Notes: a model not told the origin generated them from the letters alone. Shown: positions 36,069-61,653, numbered from the stretch's first letter. The stretch: DNA of 64,000 bases from Nocardia amikacinitolerans NBRC 108937 (GCF_001612615.1 NZ_BDAU01000016.1:1-64000); one strand, 5' to 3'. Numbers and translations: made by a program.

Positions 36069-37136
36069 TCAGAGACCGAGGCCCTTGGCCAGCACCGGCC
36101 AGGAGCGCGGGAACTCGTCGTTCCAGTAGCCCCACGAGTGGGTGCCGGTCGGGCGGAAGTTGAAGGTCGCCGGGATACCCAGCTCGTTCAGCTTGGTCTG
36201 CAGGTTGCGCGTGCAGTAGTTGGTGCCCGCCTCGATCACGCCGCCGATCAGGACCTGGTTGGCCAGACCGTAGGCGCCGGGCAGGGCGTACTCACCGTTC
36301 AGAACGTCGTGCTCGCCGGGGATACCGGTACCGGTGGAGATGTAGAGCTCCAGACCGCGCAGGCCCTCGGCGTTCACGTACGGGTCGTTCTTGACCCACT
36401 CCTCCGAGCCCTGCGGGCCCCACATGTTCTCGGTGTTGCCGCCGCCCCAGGTCTCGACGGTGAGCTTCACGAACTCGGAGCCGACCGGGTCACTGGTCTG
36501 CGCGCAGCCGCTGTAGGCGGCGGCCGCCTTGTACAGACCCGGCTTGGCGATCGGCAGCGCGAGCACGGTGGTGCCCGAGGTGGACAGGCCCGCGATGGCG
36601 TTCACGCCGTTGGTGCCGAGCGCGCCGTCGACCAGCGGCGGCAGCTCCTCGGTGAAGAAGGTCGTCCACTTGTTGCGGCCGAGCGTCGGGTCGTCCTTGA
36701 TCCAGTCGGTGTAGTAGCTCCACTTGCCACCGATCGGCTGAATCACGTTGACGTTCTTGTCCTTCAAGAAGTCCAACGCTTCGGAACGGGCCACCCAGGA
36801 CGCGTCGTCCTCGCCGCCGCCCGCGCCGTTGAGCAGGTACAGGGTCGGCCGCGGCTCCGAGGCGTCGGCCGGACGCTGCACGTCGATGATGACGTTCTCG
36901 TCCATCGCGGCCGAGTACACGTGCAGCCGGATGTTGCGGGAGTCCTTGATCTCCGCCTTGACGATCTTCGAGCCGTCGGGCGAGACCGGGTTGGCCAGCA
37001 GCGCCTTCGACTCGACGATCGGGTCAGCCGTGGCCGTGGATGCGCCGAGTCCGGACATGAGTCCCGCGAACACCGCAGCAGTCGCGATCATCGCCGCGGC
37101 ACGCGTGCCACGACGCCGGTTCTGTCGACGTATCAA
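36069..37136 (-). CDS. Antigen 85-type mycolyltransferase/esterase
   Basis: About 355 residues. A charged n-region (RRQNRRRGTRAAA) and hydrophobic core (IATAAVFAGLMSGLGA) form a signal peptide with likely cleavage near TATA-DP. The secreted alpha/beta hydrolase has the nucleophile motif GLSTSGTT and the C-terminal THSWGYW histidine, as in antigen 85 proteins, which transfer mycolic acids to trehalose or arabinogalactan in the cell envelope. TTG 37136, preceded by gtgaagg, is the likely start; the frame stays open to 37211. It lies downstream of the peptide synthetase on the same strand with 138 bp between; cotranscription is possible but a functional link is unlikely. Confidence 0.82.
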   Translation of the reverse strand: MIRRQNRRRGTRAAAMIATAAVFAGLMSGLGASTATADPIVESKALLANPVSPDGSKIVKAEIKDSRNIRLHVYSAAMDENVIIDVQRPADASEPRPTLYLLNGAGGGEDDASWVARSEALDFLKDKNVNVIQPIGGKWSYYTDWIKDDPTLGRNKWTTFFTEELPPLVDGALGTNGVNAIAGLSTSGTTVLALPIAKPGLYKAAAAYSGCAQTSDPVGSEFVKLTVETWGGGNTENMWGPQGSEEWVKNDPYVNAEGLRGLELYISTGTGIPGEHDVLNGEYALPGAYGLANQVLIGGVIEAGTNYCTRNLQTKLNELGIPATFNFRPTGTHSWGYWNDEFPRSWPVLAKGLGL

Positions 37137-37274
37137 TTTCGCACCTTCACTTCGTATCGGGATCACGGATGGGCTTCCCCTGGCCGCCGGGCGTCCACGC
37201 GTTGGCGCCACGCCCGACCATACGGCCTATGTAGTCGTCGGAACAGGGGGCATTGTTACCTACCCGTTGCCCCA

Positions 37275-54029
<16,755 letters not shown>

Positions 54030-54258
54030 TCGAGCGTATTCACCTCTCGCGTCGAGCTATCACCGCACGACCGAAAGCAGATCAGTCCCCGCCCATCCTG
54101 AACTGCCGTGGGTCGGCGCGGTCCGAGCAATCACATCAGTGTAGGCGGGCAGCCGCAACAGGCCGACCGGTCTGATCTACTCGGTTATGACACCAATCGC
54201 TGACGCTCGCGCCGCGTTACATTCCTGGTCGAGGCTACCTTCACCCACTTGTGGCGGC

Positions 54259-55242
54259 TCACAGCCACCCGCGACGGGTAGCTTGTACACCGGCCTGGAA
54301 TCGGGTGCTCGCGCCGAGGCGCTCGAGCAGACGGGCGGTGCGGCGGACGACCGTGCGGCGGGACATACCGAGCCTGCGGGCGATCGTGTCGTCGGTGGCG
54401 CCGAGGCCCATGAGGGTGAGGATCGCTTTGTCGCGGTCGTCGAGTTCGTCGGCGCTCGGGTTCACCGAGATCGGCGCGGCCAGCGACCACAGCACGTCGA
54501 AGGTGCGAACCAGCAGGCGCAGCGCGGGAGATCCGGTGAAGCGCAGACCCATCGGGTCGGGACGTCGTTCGTCGGCGTGCAGCACCAGGTTCGCTCGCTC
54601 GTCGTCGACGATGATCAGTTTGAACGGCGGTTCGGGCAGCGTGCGCGCTTGGGCGCCGCTTGCGTTGGTGGACAGCGCGTGCCGTAGTCGTTCCGCGTCC
54701 TGGTAGATCGTGTCCTGGTAGAGGGTCTGGTAGCGGATGCCCTCGCCGATCCTGGCCCGCTTCAACAGGTATTGCTGGTTCTCGCGCTCGATGTCGCTGA
54801 GGTAGGGGCCGCGTTCGATGATCTTGACCGAAGTGCGCGCCGAGGTCTGCATCTCCTCGAAATCGGCCAGCATCTCCAGGCGTTCGAAGACCGGGACCAC
54901 GGATCCATTGCCGCGCGGCGAACGTCGCACCGAGCGGAACGTCTCGCTGAGACGGGCTGCCGCGGCGTGCATCTGGTTGATCTCGTGCTGGCGACGCCGA
55001 GCCTCGGCCTCGGACAACGATTCCGGGGCGTGCGCGTCCCAGACCGGTTCGCCGTCGGCGTTCTCGAGCCGGACTGCGGCCTGCATCGCGCAGAGGACTT
55101 CGAGGGTGGCGGCGGCCTCTTCCGGCGGCACGTCGAGATAGCGCGCGATATCGGCGAGGCCGGATCGGGGGTGGTGCACCAGCACGGCGTAGGTGCGCCC
55201 GTGCGGTGATCCCGGCTCGAAGATATCGCCCAGATCGGTCAC
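54259..55242 (-). CDS. LuxR-type transcriptional regulator (TrmB-like N-terminus)
   Basis: 327 residues. The C-terminal HTH reads MGLGATDDTIARRLGMSRRT with VVRRTARLLERLGASTRFQA, the LuxR/NarL pattern. The N-terminal part (YAVLVHHPRSGLADIARYLD) looks like a winged helix of the TrmB-like kind, and ~95-210 is a PLD-like sensor region of this regulator type. It is transcribed in the same direction as the peptide synthetase, 229 bp upstream of it, and is its most likely regulator. GTG 55242 is directly preceded by an iron-box-like sequence and a tagget-type -10 (taggct) at leaderless spacing, so the mRNA may begin at the start codon. Confidence 0.82.
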   Translation of the reverse strand: MTDLGDIFEPGSPHGRTYAVLVHHPRSGLADIARYLDVPPEEAAATLEVLCAMQAAVRLENADGEPVWDAHAPESLSEAEARRRQHEINQMHAAAARLSETFRSVRRSPRGNGSVVPVFERLEMLADFEEMQTSARTSVKIIERGPYLSDIERENQQYLLKRARIGEGIRYQTLYQDTIYQDAERLRHALSTNASGAQARTLPEPPFKLIIVDDERANLVLHADERRPDPMGLRFTGSPALRLLVRTFDVLWSLAAPISVNPSADELDDRDKAILTLMGLGATDDTIARRLGMSRRTVVRRTARLLERLGASTRFQAGVQATRRGWL

Positions 55243-55258
55243 AAGGCGAGCCTAACTT
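55243..55258 (-). promoter_or_regulatory. Candidate iron box/-10 region of the LuxR regulator
   Basis: Read on the minus strand, aagttaggctcgcctt immediately precedes the GTG start. Its left half matches the IdeR consensus well (agttaggct) and the right half is degenerate (12 of 19 overall). The hexamer taggct within it is 6 nt from the GTG, the spacing of a -10 element for a leaderless transcript. Either or both readings may apply. Confidence 0.4.
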
Positions 55259-55434
55259 GCGCTGCCGGACGACAGTTCGTCCTCAGTCCGCGCATAGCCG
55301 CAGCGGAGGCGGGGGTTCGCCTAACCGGCGCTGCCGGACGACAATCCGTCGTCAGTCCGCGCACGGCCGGAGCGAAGGCGGGCGCTGCCGGACGACAGCC
55401 CGTCGTCAGCCCGCGCACGGCCGCAGCGATGGCG
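55259..55434. repeat. Three-copy tandem repeat related to the other arrays
   Basis: Copies begin near 55259, 55329 and 55383 with gcgctgccggacgaca and continue through a block ending in gccggagcgaaggcg. The end of each unit is the reverse complement of the core of the 4358-4604 array (cgcctgcgctccggcc). Shortened fragments continue to ~55512. No gene is present between 55243 and 55533. Confidence 0.75.
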
Positions 55435-55533
55435 AGCGTACGCCTGACCGACGCGGCCGACAGCGGGATCAACCCGCGGTTGGTCGCAGCGGAGGCGGAG
55501 CTACGCCTGAGTCGCACTGGCGGACAGTGGAAG

Positions 55534-56397
55534 TCAGTGGGCGGACGGGCCCCAGTGCATCGGGACGCCCTTGGAAGCGAGGTACGGCAGCGGGTCGATC
55601 TTGGCGCCGCTCTGGTCCCAGATCTCCAGGTGCAGGTGCGGGCCGGTGGACTGGCCGCGGTTGCCGACGGAGGCGATCACGTCACCCGCGCGGACCCGCT
55701 GGCCCTCGGTCACGTACATGTCGTTGACGTGGCCGTAGACGGCGGTGGTGCCGTCGTCCTGCAGCACCCGCACCCACAGGCCGAAGCCGGAGGCCGGGCC
55801 CGCCTCGATGACGGTGCCGTTGCTGACCGAGTGGATCGGCGCGCCGAGCTGGTCGGCGAAGTCGATGCCGTAGTGGAACTGGCCCCAGCGGGTGCCGTAG
55901 CCGGAGCTGATCGCGCCGGCGACCGGGCGGACGGCGGGCGCGGGGGCGACCTGCTGCTGCACGCCCTTGAGGATGTCCTCGACCTGCGCGAGCGGGCCCG
56001 CGATCTCGGGCGGAAGGTTGTTGAAGCCGAACGGGGCGGCGATGGGGGCGGCCACCTGGGTCGCCTGCGGCGCGGGGGCATCGACCTCGGCGACCGGCGC
56101 CGCGACCTGCTTGGCCGCCGCGACGTTCTGAATCTCGGCGGTGCCCGTGAAGGTGATCTCGTCGGCGGCCTGGTCGGCGTCGCGCGAAGGCGCCAGCGGC
56201 GAGGCGTTGGCGATGGCCGGAGCGATCTGGGCGACACCGCCGATCAGGGCACCGGCGGCGACGGCCGCGCCCGCGGCCGCGCGGACCCGCTCGACCTGCG
56301 ACGACTCGGCGCGGTGCCGCGTCGGCCGACCCGTCACGCCGTCGCCAATGAGGCTTTCGACGGTAATGGAACTGGGGCCTACCCGGTGCTGCGACAA
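55534..56397 (-). CDS. M23 family metallopeptidase (LytM-like, secreted)
   Basis: 287 residues from TTG 56397. An internal hydrophobic segment (AAGAAVAAGALIGGVAQIAP, ~40-60) after a basic N-terminus acts as signal or anchor. A Pro/Ala-rich linker precedes the peptidase at ~165-285. Zinc ligands are visible in FHYGIDFAD (HxxxD) and GPHLHLEI (HxH), plus GYGTRWG. It should cleave peptidoglycan cross-links or activate other hydrolases at the cell surface. It is divergent from the nitronate monooxygenase gene; the shared region contains a cluster of gtcac/gttac motifs. Confidence 0.87.
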   Translation of the reverse strand: MSQHRVGPSSITVESLIGDGVTGRPTRHRAESSQVERVRAAAGAAVAAGALIGGVAQIAPAIANASPLAPSRDADQAADEITFTGTAEIQNVAAAKQVAAPVAEVDAPAPQATQVAAPIAAPFGFNNLPPEIAGPLAQVEDILKGVQQQVAPAPAVRPVAGAISSGYGTRWGQFHYGIDFADQLGAPIHSVSNGTVIEAGPASGFGLWVRVLQDDGTTAVYGHVNDMYVTEGQRVRAGDVIASVGNRGQSTGPHLHLEIWDQSGAKIDPLPYLASKGVPMHWGPSAH

Positions 56398-56502
56398 TGC
56401 TTCGTCCTAGCGTCCGACGACATTTCCGAACGAAGGCCGCCGCGTTGCGAACGAGATCCCGGTGAAGTCGTGAGGCCGCGATTTCCGAGGCTCAGGTTTC
56501 CC

Positions 56503-56564
56503 GGTGACCGACGTTTGTAACGTTTCGGCATCCGTTGTGACGGGAACTCTACCCTGTCGTGACC
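56503..56564. promoter_or_regulatory. Cluster of GTCAC/GTTAC motifs upstream of the M23 gene
   Basis: On the minus strand four related heptamers occur within 62 bp: ggtcacg, cgtcaca, cgttaca and ggtcacc (plus coordinates 56558-56564, 56536-56542, 56516-56522, 56503-56509). The last two are spaced as a direct repeat. MtrA-type response regulators bind GTCACA-like direct repeats upstream of cell-wall hydrolase genes in actinobacteria, so this is a candidate control region. Confidence 0.35.
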
Positions 56565-56618
56565 ATTCCGCAACCTTCGATTGCGAAGTCGCAGGTGAGG
56601 GCTGGATCACAGGTCTCG

Positions 56619-57683
56619 ATGGGCGAGACTTGGACCGTGATCATCGACGAATTGCGCGTCCCGATCGTGCTCGCTCCGATGGCGGGCGGGCCATCGACTC
56701 CGGAGCTGACGGCGGCGGTCGCGGAAGCAGGCGGACTCGGGGTGCTTGCCGCCGGTTATCTCAGCGCGGCAGACACCGCCGCCCGGATCGCCGCGACTCG
56801 AACCCTCACGGATGCGCCGATCGGCGTGAACCTCTTCGCGCCCGGACCGCCCACTCCGCCCGCGGACTACGCCGACTATCTCGCCGAACTCGGCGCCCAA
56901 TACGAACTCGGCGCGGCGAAGCACGACACCGACGACTGGGACGCCAAGCTGGATCTGCTCGTCGAGTCGCCGGTCGCGGTCGTCACCTGCACCTTCGGGT
57001 GCCCCGCCGCCGCCGAGGTGAACCGGCTGCACGCGGTGGGCTCGGAGGTCTGGGTGACCGTCACCTCCGTCGCCGAGGCCGAGATCGCGGTGGCCGCGGG
57101 CGCCGACGTGCTGATCGCCCAGGGCGCCGAGGCGGGCGGGCACCGCGCCACCTTCGCCGACCGGGTGGCCGACGACGCCGCCGATCCGCTCGGCCTGCTG
57201 GCCCTGCTGCAACTGCTCACCGCCGCGGTGGACCTGCCGATCGTCGCCGCGGGCGGCATCGCGACCGGCTCGGGCATCGCCGCCGCGCTCGCCGCTGGCG
57301 CGTCCGCCGCACAGCTCGGCACCGTCTTCCTGCGCTGCCCCGAGGCCGGCACCAACCCGGTGCATCGCGCCGCGCTGCCGAGCACCGCGTCGACCATGCT
57401 GACGCGCGCGTTCACCGGACGGCGCGCCCGCGGCCTGCGCAACGAGTTCATGGACGAACACAGCGCGACGGCGCCCGCCGCCTACCCGGAAATCCACTAC
57501 GCGACAGGGCCGTTGCGGGCCGCGGCGCGGGCTGCGGGCAACCCCGAGGAAGTGAACCTGTGGGCTGGCCAAACCCAAGCGCTGACGCCGGAGCTACCGG
57601 CCCGCGAACTGGTCGCCCAGCTGGCCGCGGCGACGAAAACCGCACTGAACTCGGCACTTTCGCGGCGAATCCAGGATTGTTGA
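56619..57683 (+). CDS. Nitronate monooxygenase family protein (2-nitropropane dioxygenase-like)
   Basis: About 354 residues of the FMN-dependent TIM-barrel family. PIVLAPMAGGPSTPELTAAV at the start, VLIAQGAEAGGHRA (with the family histidine) in the middle and PIVAAGGIATGSGIAAALAA with QLGTVFLRCPEA for phosphate binding are diagnostic. These enzymes oxidise toxic alkyl nitronates or act as related FMN oxidases. ATG 56619 precedes the first barrel strand closely; an in-frame start at 56559 would add 20 unconserved residues. Confidence 0.83.
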   Translation: MGETWTVIIDELRVPIVLAPMAGGPSTPELTAAVAEAGGLGVLAAGYLSAADTAARIAATRTLTDAPIGVNLFAPGPPTPPADYADYLAELGAQYELGAAKHDTDDWDAKLDLLVESPVAVVTCTFGCPAAAEVNRLHAVGSEVWVTVTSVAEAEIAVAAGADVLIAQGAEAGGHRATFADRVADDAADPLGLLALLQLLTAAVDLPIVAAGGIATGSGIAAALAAGASAAQLGTVFLRCPEAGTNPVHRAALPSTASTMLTRAFTGRRARGLRNEFMDEHSATAPAAYPEIHYATGPLRAAARAAGNPEEVNLWAGQTQALTPELPARELVAQLAAATKTALNSALSRRIQDC

Positions 57684-57751
57684 CAACCACTTTCGATTAG
57701 ACTTCAGGGGCATCGCACCGCCATCCACCCCTTCCCAAGGAGGAGAGCGCC

Positions 57752-58144
57752 ATGTCTCTCGATGTTCCCGCCGCACTGCTCGAACGCGCCGAGCGTGGCG
57801 AAATCGACGACGCCGAATTCGTCGAATGTGTCCGGAACTCGCTGCCCTACGCCTGGGAGGTCGTGAGCCGGGTGGCCGGTGAATTGAAGTCGGGCACGGC
57901 CGAATTCGCCGACAACGTGGTCCCGCCGCCGGACGAGGTGGCCCGTGGCCAGCTGCTGCGCGCCCTGGCCTCGGACGCCATCCGCGGCGGCCTGGAGCGG
58001 CACTTCGGCGTGAAGCTCGCCTTCCAGAACTGCCACCGGGTGGCGGCCTTCCCGATCGCGGCGGTCGGCGGCGAGACCTACCGCACCTTCATCGGCCCAC
58101 GGGCTCAGCTACTCAACCAGAGCCCGGAGCTGCGCAACTGCTGA
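57752..58144 (+). CDS. SCO5389-family conserved protein
   Basis: 130 residues. MSLDVPAALLERAERGEID, VRNSLPYAWEVVSRVAGEL and RGQLLRALASDAIRGGLERH with FGVKLAFQNCHRVA match the actinobacterial family named after Streptomyces SCO5389. Function is unknown. The ribosome-binding site aaggaggagagc is unusually strong for this window, suggesting an abundant protein. It lies 68 bp after the nitronate monooxygenase, with tgttgacaa and tagactt between, which could be a separate promoter. A strong hairpin follows. Confidence 0.85.
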   Translation: MSLDVPAALLERAERGEIDDAEFVECVRNSLPYAWEVVSRVAGELKSGTAEFADNVVPPPDEVARGQLLRALASDAIRGGLERHFGVKLAFQNCHRVAAFPIAAVGGETYRTFIGPRAQLLNQSPELRNC

Positions 58145-58258
58145 TGGGCTCCGCCGGATGCACTGGCGCACGGCCGCAGCGGTCGTACGTATAGTCGTTC
58201 GGCACGCACGGGGGCTGTCGGCGGTTGGGGCCGACAGCGCCCGTAGGGCAAGCAGATT

Positions 58259-58301
58259 CGCCCCCGTTCGGTCGGTGCAGGAGGACGACCGAACGGGGGC
58301 G
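58259..58301. terminator. Bidirectional hairpin terminator
   Basis: A perfect 16-bp stem, cgcccccgttcggtcg (58259-58274) with cgaccgaacgggggcg (58286-58301), followed by tttcg on the plus strand. It lies between the convergent SCO5389-family and monooxygenase genes. Confidence 0.88.
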
Positions 58302-58311
58302 TTTCGCGCGT

Positions 58312-59775
58312 TCAGACGCCGACGCGGGCCTCGTCGTAGTCGGACGGGTCGAAAGTCCTTGTCTTCCAGCGATAGAGGACCGTGGCGCCCGGCCAGTTGT
58401 TGGTGATGCGCCCCGCCGCGTTGCGGTACCAGCTGGAGCAGAAGTTCCACGGGGTGTCCTTCAGCCGCCGTTGCAGCCAGTCGTCCCACTGCTGTTCGAC
58501 GTTCACGCGGGCGGCGAGGAAGCGGCCAGGGTGCTCGGCCAGGTACTCCACCACCTGCCGGATGTAGCGGGCCTGCGATTCCAGCATGTAGATGATCGAG
58601 CCCGAGCCGACATTGGTGTTCGGTCCGTACATCATGAACAGATTCGGGAAGTTCGGAACCGAAAGGCCCAGGTAGGCACGGGCTCCCGCGTCACCCCAGA
58701 CATCGGCGAGCTTGCGGCCGCCGAGGCCGTAGATGTTCATCGGAGCGAGGAACTCGGTGCCCTTGAATCCGGTGCCGTAGACGATCACGTCGACCGGGTG
58801 CTCGACACCGTCCACGGTGCGGATGCCGGTCGGCGTGACCGCCTCGATCGCCGTCGTCTCCACCGTGACGTTGGGCTGGGCCAGCGCCGGAAAGTACTCG
58901 TTGGAGAACAGGCCGCGCTTGCAGCCCGCCGCGTAATCGGGGGTCAGCTTCGCGCGCAATTCCGGGTCGGGGACCTGCTTTTCGCGGTGCCGGTCGGCCA
59001 GCGCGATCACCGGGGACTTGATGGCCGGGATGTCGGTCAGCGCGAGCGCGAGCACCTCGAAGAACGACCAGATCGCGAACCGCTCGGCCCACCGACTCGG
59101 CGGAAAGTACTTGAACAGTGCGTGGTGCAGCGCGCTGTACTCGACATCCGGCTTGGGCAACACCCAGGCCGCCGAACGCTGAAAGAGGGTGAGGTGCTCG
59201 ACCTTCGGCTGGATGCGCGGAATGTATTGGATCGCACTGGCTCCGGTGCCGATGCAGGCCACCCGCTTGCCGGTCAGGTCGACGTCGTGGTTCCACTCGG
59301 CGGAGTGGAAGGCCACGCCGGTGAAGGTGTCGATGCCGGGCAGGTTCGGCAGCGCGGGCCTGGACAGCTGGCCGACCGCGGGGATGAGGATGTCGGCGTC
59401 GAGCTGCGCGCCGTCGGCCGTGCTGACCCGCCAGCGGCCGGTGCTCTCGTCGAATTCGGCGTCGGTGACCTCCGTGCCGAAGCGGATGTAGCGGGCAAGG
59501 TCGTGCTTGCGCGCGACGCCACGCATGTAGTCGTGGATGTCGCGCTGCTCGGAAAAGCGCCGCGGCCAATCGGATTTCGGCTCGGCGGACCACGAGTACA
59601 GCGGTGAGGGCACATCGCAGGCGGCGCCCGGATAGGTGTTCTCCCGCCAGACCCCACCGAGATCGGCGGCCCGTTCCAGGATGGTGAAATTCTCCAGCCC
59701 GGCGCGCCGCAGCTCGAGCGCCATGCCGAGCCCCGCGAACCCGGCCCCGATGATGATGATGGACGGCGTTGACAT
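58312..59775 (-). CDS. Flavin-containing monooxygenase (Baeyer-Villiger type)
   Basis: 487 residues. The FAD-binding motif is SIIIIGAGFAGLGMALELRR and the NADPH-binding motif VACIGTGASAIQYIP. FTGVAFHSAEW conforms to the FxGxxxHxxxW fingerprint of type I Baeyer-Villiger monooxygenases, which insert oxygen next to ketones using NADPH and O2. VWRENTYPGAACDVPSPLYS is another class-typical block. Substrate unknown. It is divergent from the ArsR gene with 114 bp between; there is no sign of shared function. Confidence 0.85.
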   Translation of the reverse strand: MSTPSIIIIGAGFAGLGMALELRRAGLENFTILERAADLGGVWRENTYPGAACDVPSPLYSWSAEPKSDWPRRFSEQRDIHDYMRGVARKHDLARYIRFGTEVTDAEFDESTGRWRVSTADGAQLDADILIPAVGQLSRPALPNLPGIDTFTGVAFHSAEWNHDVDLTGKRVACIGTGASAIQYIPRIQPKVEHLTLFQRSAAWVLPKPDVEYSALHHALFKYFPPSRWAERFAIWSFFEVLALALTDIPAIKSPVIALADRHREKQVPDPELRAKLTPDYAAGCKRGLFSNEYFPALAQPNVTVETTAIEAVTPTGIRTVDGVEHPVDVIVYGTGFKGTEFLAPMNIYGLGGRKLADVWGDAGARAYLGLSVPNFPNLFMMYGPNTNVGSGSIIYMLESQARYIRQVVEYLAEHPGRFLAARVNVEQQWDDWLQRRLKDTPWNFCSSWYRNAAGRITNNWPGATVLYRWKTRTFDPSDYDEARVGV

Positions 59776-59880
59776 GGTTCGAGCGTAAAGCGGGCGACGT
59801 CCGTCACCGAGGCATCAGCGGTCACCTAATCGACATTTTCGGCCACATTGTCCATGGCTCAGCCGAGTTTCCTGTTCTAT

Positions 59881-59902
59881 TATCTGCGTATGAATGCAGA
59901 TA
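59881..59902 (+). promoter_or_regulatory. Putative ArsR/SmtB operator overlapping the start codon
   Basis: A perfect 7-bp inverted repeat, tatctgc (59881-59887) and gcagata (59896-59902), with 8 bp between. It spans the ATG at 59890. Size and symmetry fit an ArsR-SmtB autoregulatory operator, and binding here would block transcription or translation of the sensor-exporter pair. Confidence 0.65.
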
Positions 59903-60282
59903 GCGAGCAACCGCGGTTGCCGCTCGCCGAGGATCAGGTCGGGCTGGTCGTCGAGGTGTTCAGGATGCTGGCCGAGCCGACCCGCGTGCAGCTGCTGTGG
60001 GCGCTGGTCGATCGCGAGCTGTCGGTGAACGACCTGGCCGGCGCGGTCGGCAAGCCCGCGCCGTCGGTCTCGCAGCACCTTGCGAAGCTGCGGATGGCCC
60101 GGCTGGTGCGGCCGAGGCGGGCGGGCACCACGATTTTCTACAGCTTGGAGAACGAGCACGTCCGCCAGCTGGTGGTGGACGCGGTGTACAACGCCGAGCA
60201 CGCCGGACCCGGCGTCCCGCCGCACCACCGCGGCGACGGCGCGGTGGTCGAACTGCCGAATCGGAATCGAGCGACGCGGTGA
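59890..60282 (+). CDS. ArsR/SmtB family metal-sensing repressor
   Basis: 130 residues. EVFRMLAEPTRVQLLWALVD leads into the winged HTH VNDLAGAVGKPAPSVSQHLA. The alpha5 region LENEHVRQLVVDAVYNAEHA has acidic and histidine residues spaced like the zinc/cobalt site of CzrA/NmtR-type sensors. ATG 59890 lies inside the inverted repeat; an upstream in-frame start (59848) lacks conservation. The stop overlaps the exporter gene start (GTGA), so sensor and exporter are coupled. Confidence 0.87.
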   Translation: MNADSEQPRLPLAEDQVGLVVEVFRMLAEPTRVQLLWALVDRELSVNDLAGAVGKPAPSVSQHLAKLRMARLVRPRRAGTTIFYSLENEHVRQLVVDAVYNAEHAGPGVPPHHRGDGAVVELPNRNRATR

Positions 60283-61496
60283 GTCATACGAAACGGCATG
60301 CGGGACAGGGGTTGTCGTCGCCGACCGATGCGGGGCGCGAGGCAGAGCACGGCCGTGTCCACCGAGTCGGCCACGACCGCGCGCACGACGACCACTTGCG
60401 CGGCAACGATCACAGCCACCAACTCGGCGATGAGCACGAACACGGCGACGACCATGAGCACGGCCGCGTCTCTGCGGACGAGCAGAGCCGGGGCAAGGGC
60501 GAGGGCCACGGGCACGGACACGGGCACGGGCACAGCCACGACCACGATCACCCCGGCGGTCTGCGCGGCGCGCTCCGCGAGATCTTCGTCCCGCACAGCC
60601 ACGACGCCGCCGACAGCATCGATGACGCGCTCGAGGCCAGCGCGATCGGCATCCGCGCCGTCAAGCTCAGCCTCGCCGTCCTCGGCATCACCGCCGTCCT
60701 TCAGGCGCTCGTCGTCGCGGCCTCCGGGTCGGTGGCGCTGGCCGCCGACACCATCCACAACTTCTCCGACGCGCTCACCGCGGTGCCGCTGTGGATCGCG
60801 TTCGCGCTCGGCAGGCGGCCGGCCACCCGCCGATACACCTACGGCTTCGGTCGGGCCGAGGACCTCGCCGGGCTGTTCGTCGTCGCGATGATCGCGCTCT
60901 CGGCGCTGGTCGCCGGGTACGAGGCGGTGCGCAGGATCATCCATCCGGTGGCGATCGACCACCTCGGCTGGGTCGCGCTGGCCGGGCTCATCGGGTTCCT
61001 CGGCAACGAGACGGTGGCGCTCTACCGCATTCGGGTCGGGCGGCGAATCGGGTCGGCGGCTCTTGTCGCGGACGGATTGCACGCGCGCACAGACGGTTTC
61101 ACCTCGCTCGCGGTGCTGCTCGGCGCGGGCGGTGTGACACTTGGCTTCCCGCTCGCCGATCCGATCGTCGGGCTGCTGATCACGCTGGCCATCCTCGCCG
61201 TGCTGCGCACCGCGGCGCGCGATGTCTTCCACCGGCTGATGGACGGGGTCGAACCCGGGCTGGTGGCGAGCGCGGAGCGGGCGCTCGCGGCCGAGCCAGG
61301 CGTCGAGGGCGTGCGCAGCGTCCGCATGCGCTGGATCGGGCACCGGCTGCACGCGGACGTCGAGCTGGACGTCGCGCCGACCATCACGCTGGCCGACGCG
61401 CACCGCCTCGCGCACGAGGCCGAGCACACCCTCACGCACGCTGTGCCGAAGCTCGACACCGCACTTGTCCACGCTTATCCGGCCCACATTCGTTGA
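60279..61496 (+). CDS. Cation diffusion facilitator family metal exporter
   Basis: 405 residues from GTG 60279, overlapping the repressor stop. The first ~100 residues are extremely His-rich (e.g. GHGHGHGHGHSHDHDH), a cytoplasmic metal-binding region. Six helices follow from ~130. The transport-site motifs are HNFSD in helix 2 and LHARTD (HxxxD) in helix 5. A C-terminal cytoplasmic domain contains RMRWIGHRLHADVELDV. Function: proton-coupled export of Zn2+, Co2+ or a similar ion. Pairing with the ArsR repressor fits zinc or cobalt resistance. Confidence 0.88.
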   Translation: MSHTKRHAGQGLSSPTDAGREAEHGRVHRVGHDRAHDDHLRGNDHSHQLGDEHEHGDDHEHGRVSADEQSRGKGEGHGHGHGHGHSHDHDHPGGLRGALREIFVPHSHDAADSIDDALEASAIGIRAVKLSLAVLGITAVLQALVVAASGSVALAADTIHNFSDALTAVPLWIAFALGRRPATRRYTYGFGRAEDLAGLFVVAMIALSALVAGYEAVRRIIHPVAIDHLGWVALAGLIGFLGNETVALYRIRVGRRIGSAALVADGLHARTDGFTSLAVLLGAGGVTLGFPLADPIVGLLITLAILAVLRTAARDVFHRLMDGVEPGLVASAERALAAEPGVEGVRSVRMRWIGHRLHADVELDVAPTITLADAHRLAHEAEHTLTHAVPKLDTALVHAYPAHIR

Positions 61497-61653
61497 CAGA
61501 TCACGTTTTTCGATTGCCGCGCTGACCTGGGAAAACTGAGGGCATATGCCCCTCCTTTTGATTTCCGTCACGGCCGCTCGCGGTGTGACCGCCGTTCGGT
61601 AGCATCGCCGATGTGACGTGGCTCATGTCGGCCACGCGGATAAGGAGTACCCG

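Noticed and set aside
54030..54258. Iron box directly in front of the peptide synthetase gene
   Set aside because: No sequence resembling the ttaggttaggctaacctaa consensus occurs between the regulator and the synthetase.
56398..56600. ydaO (cyclic di-AMP) riboswitch upstream of the M23 peptidase, as seen for some actinobacterial cell-wall hydrolases
   Set aside because: I could not find the conserved core of that riboswitch in the region; only the gtcac motifs stand out.
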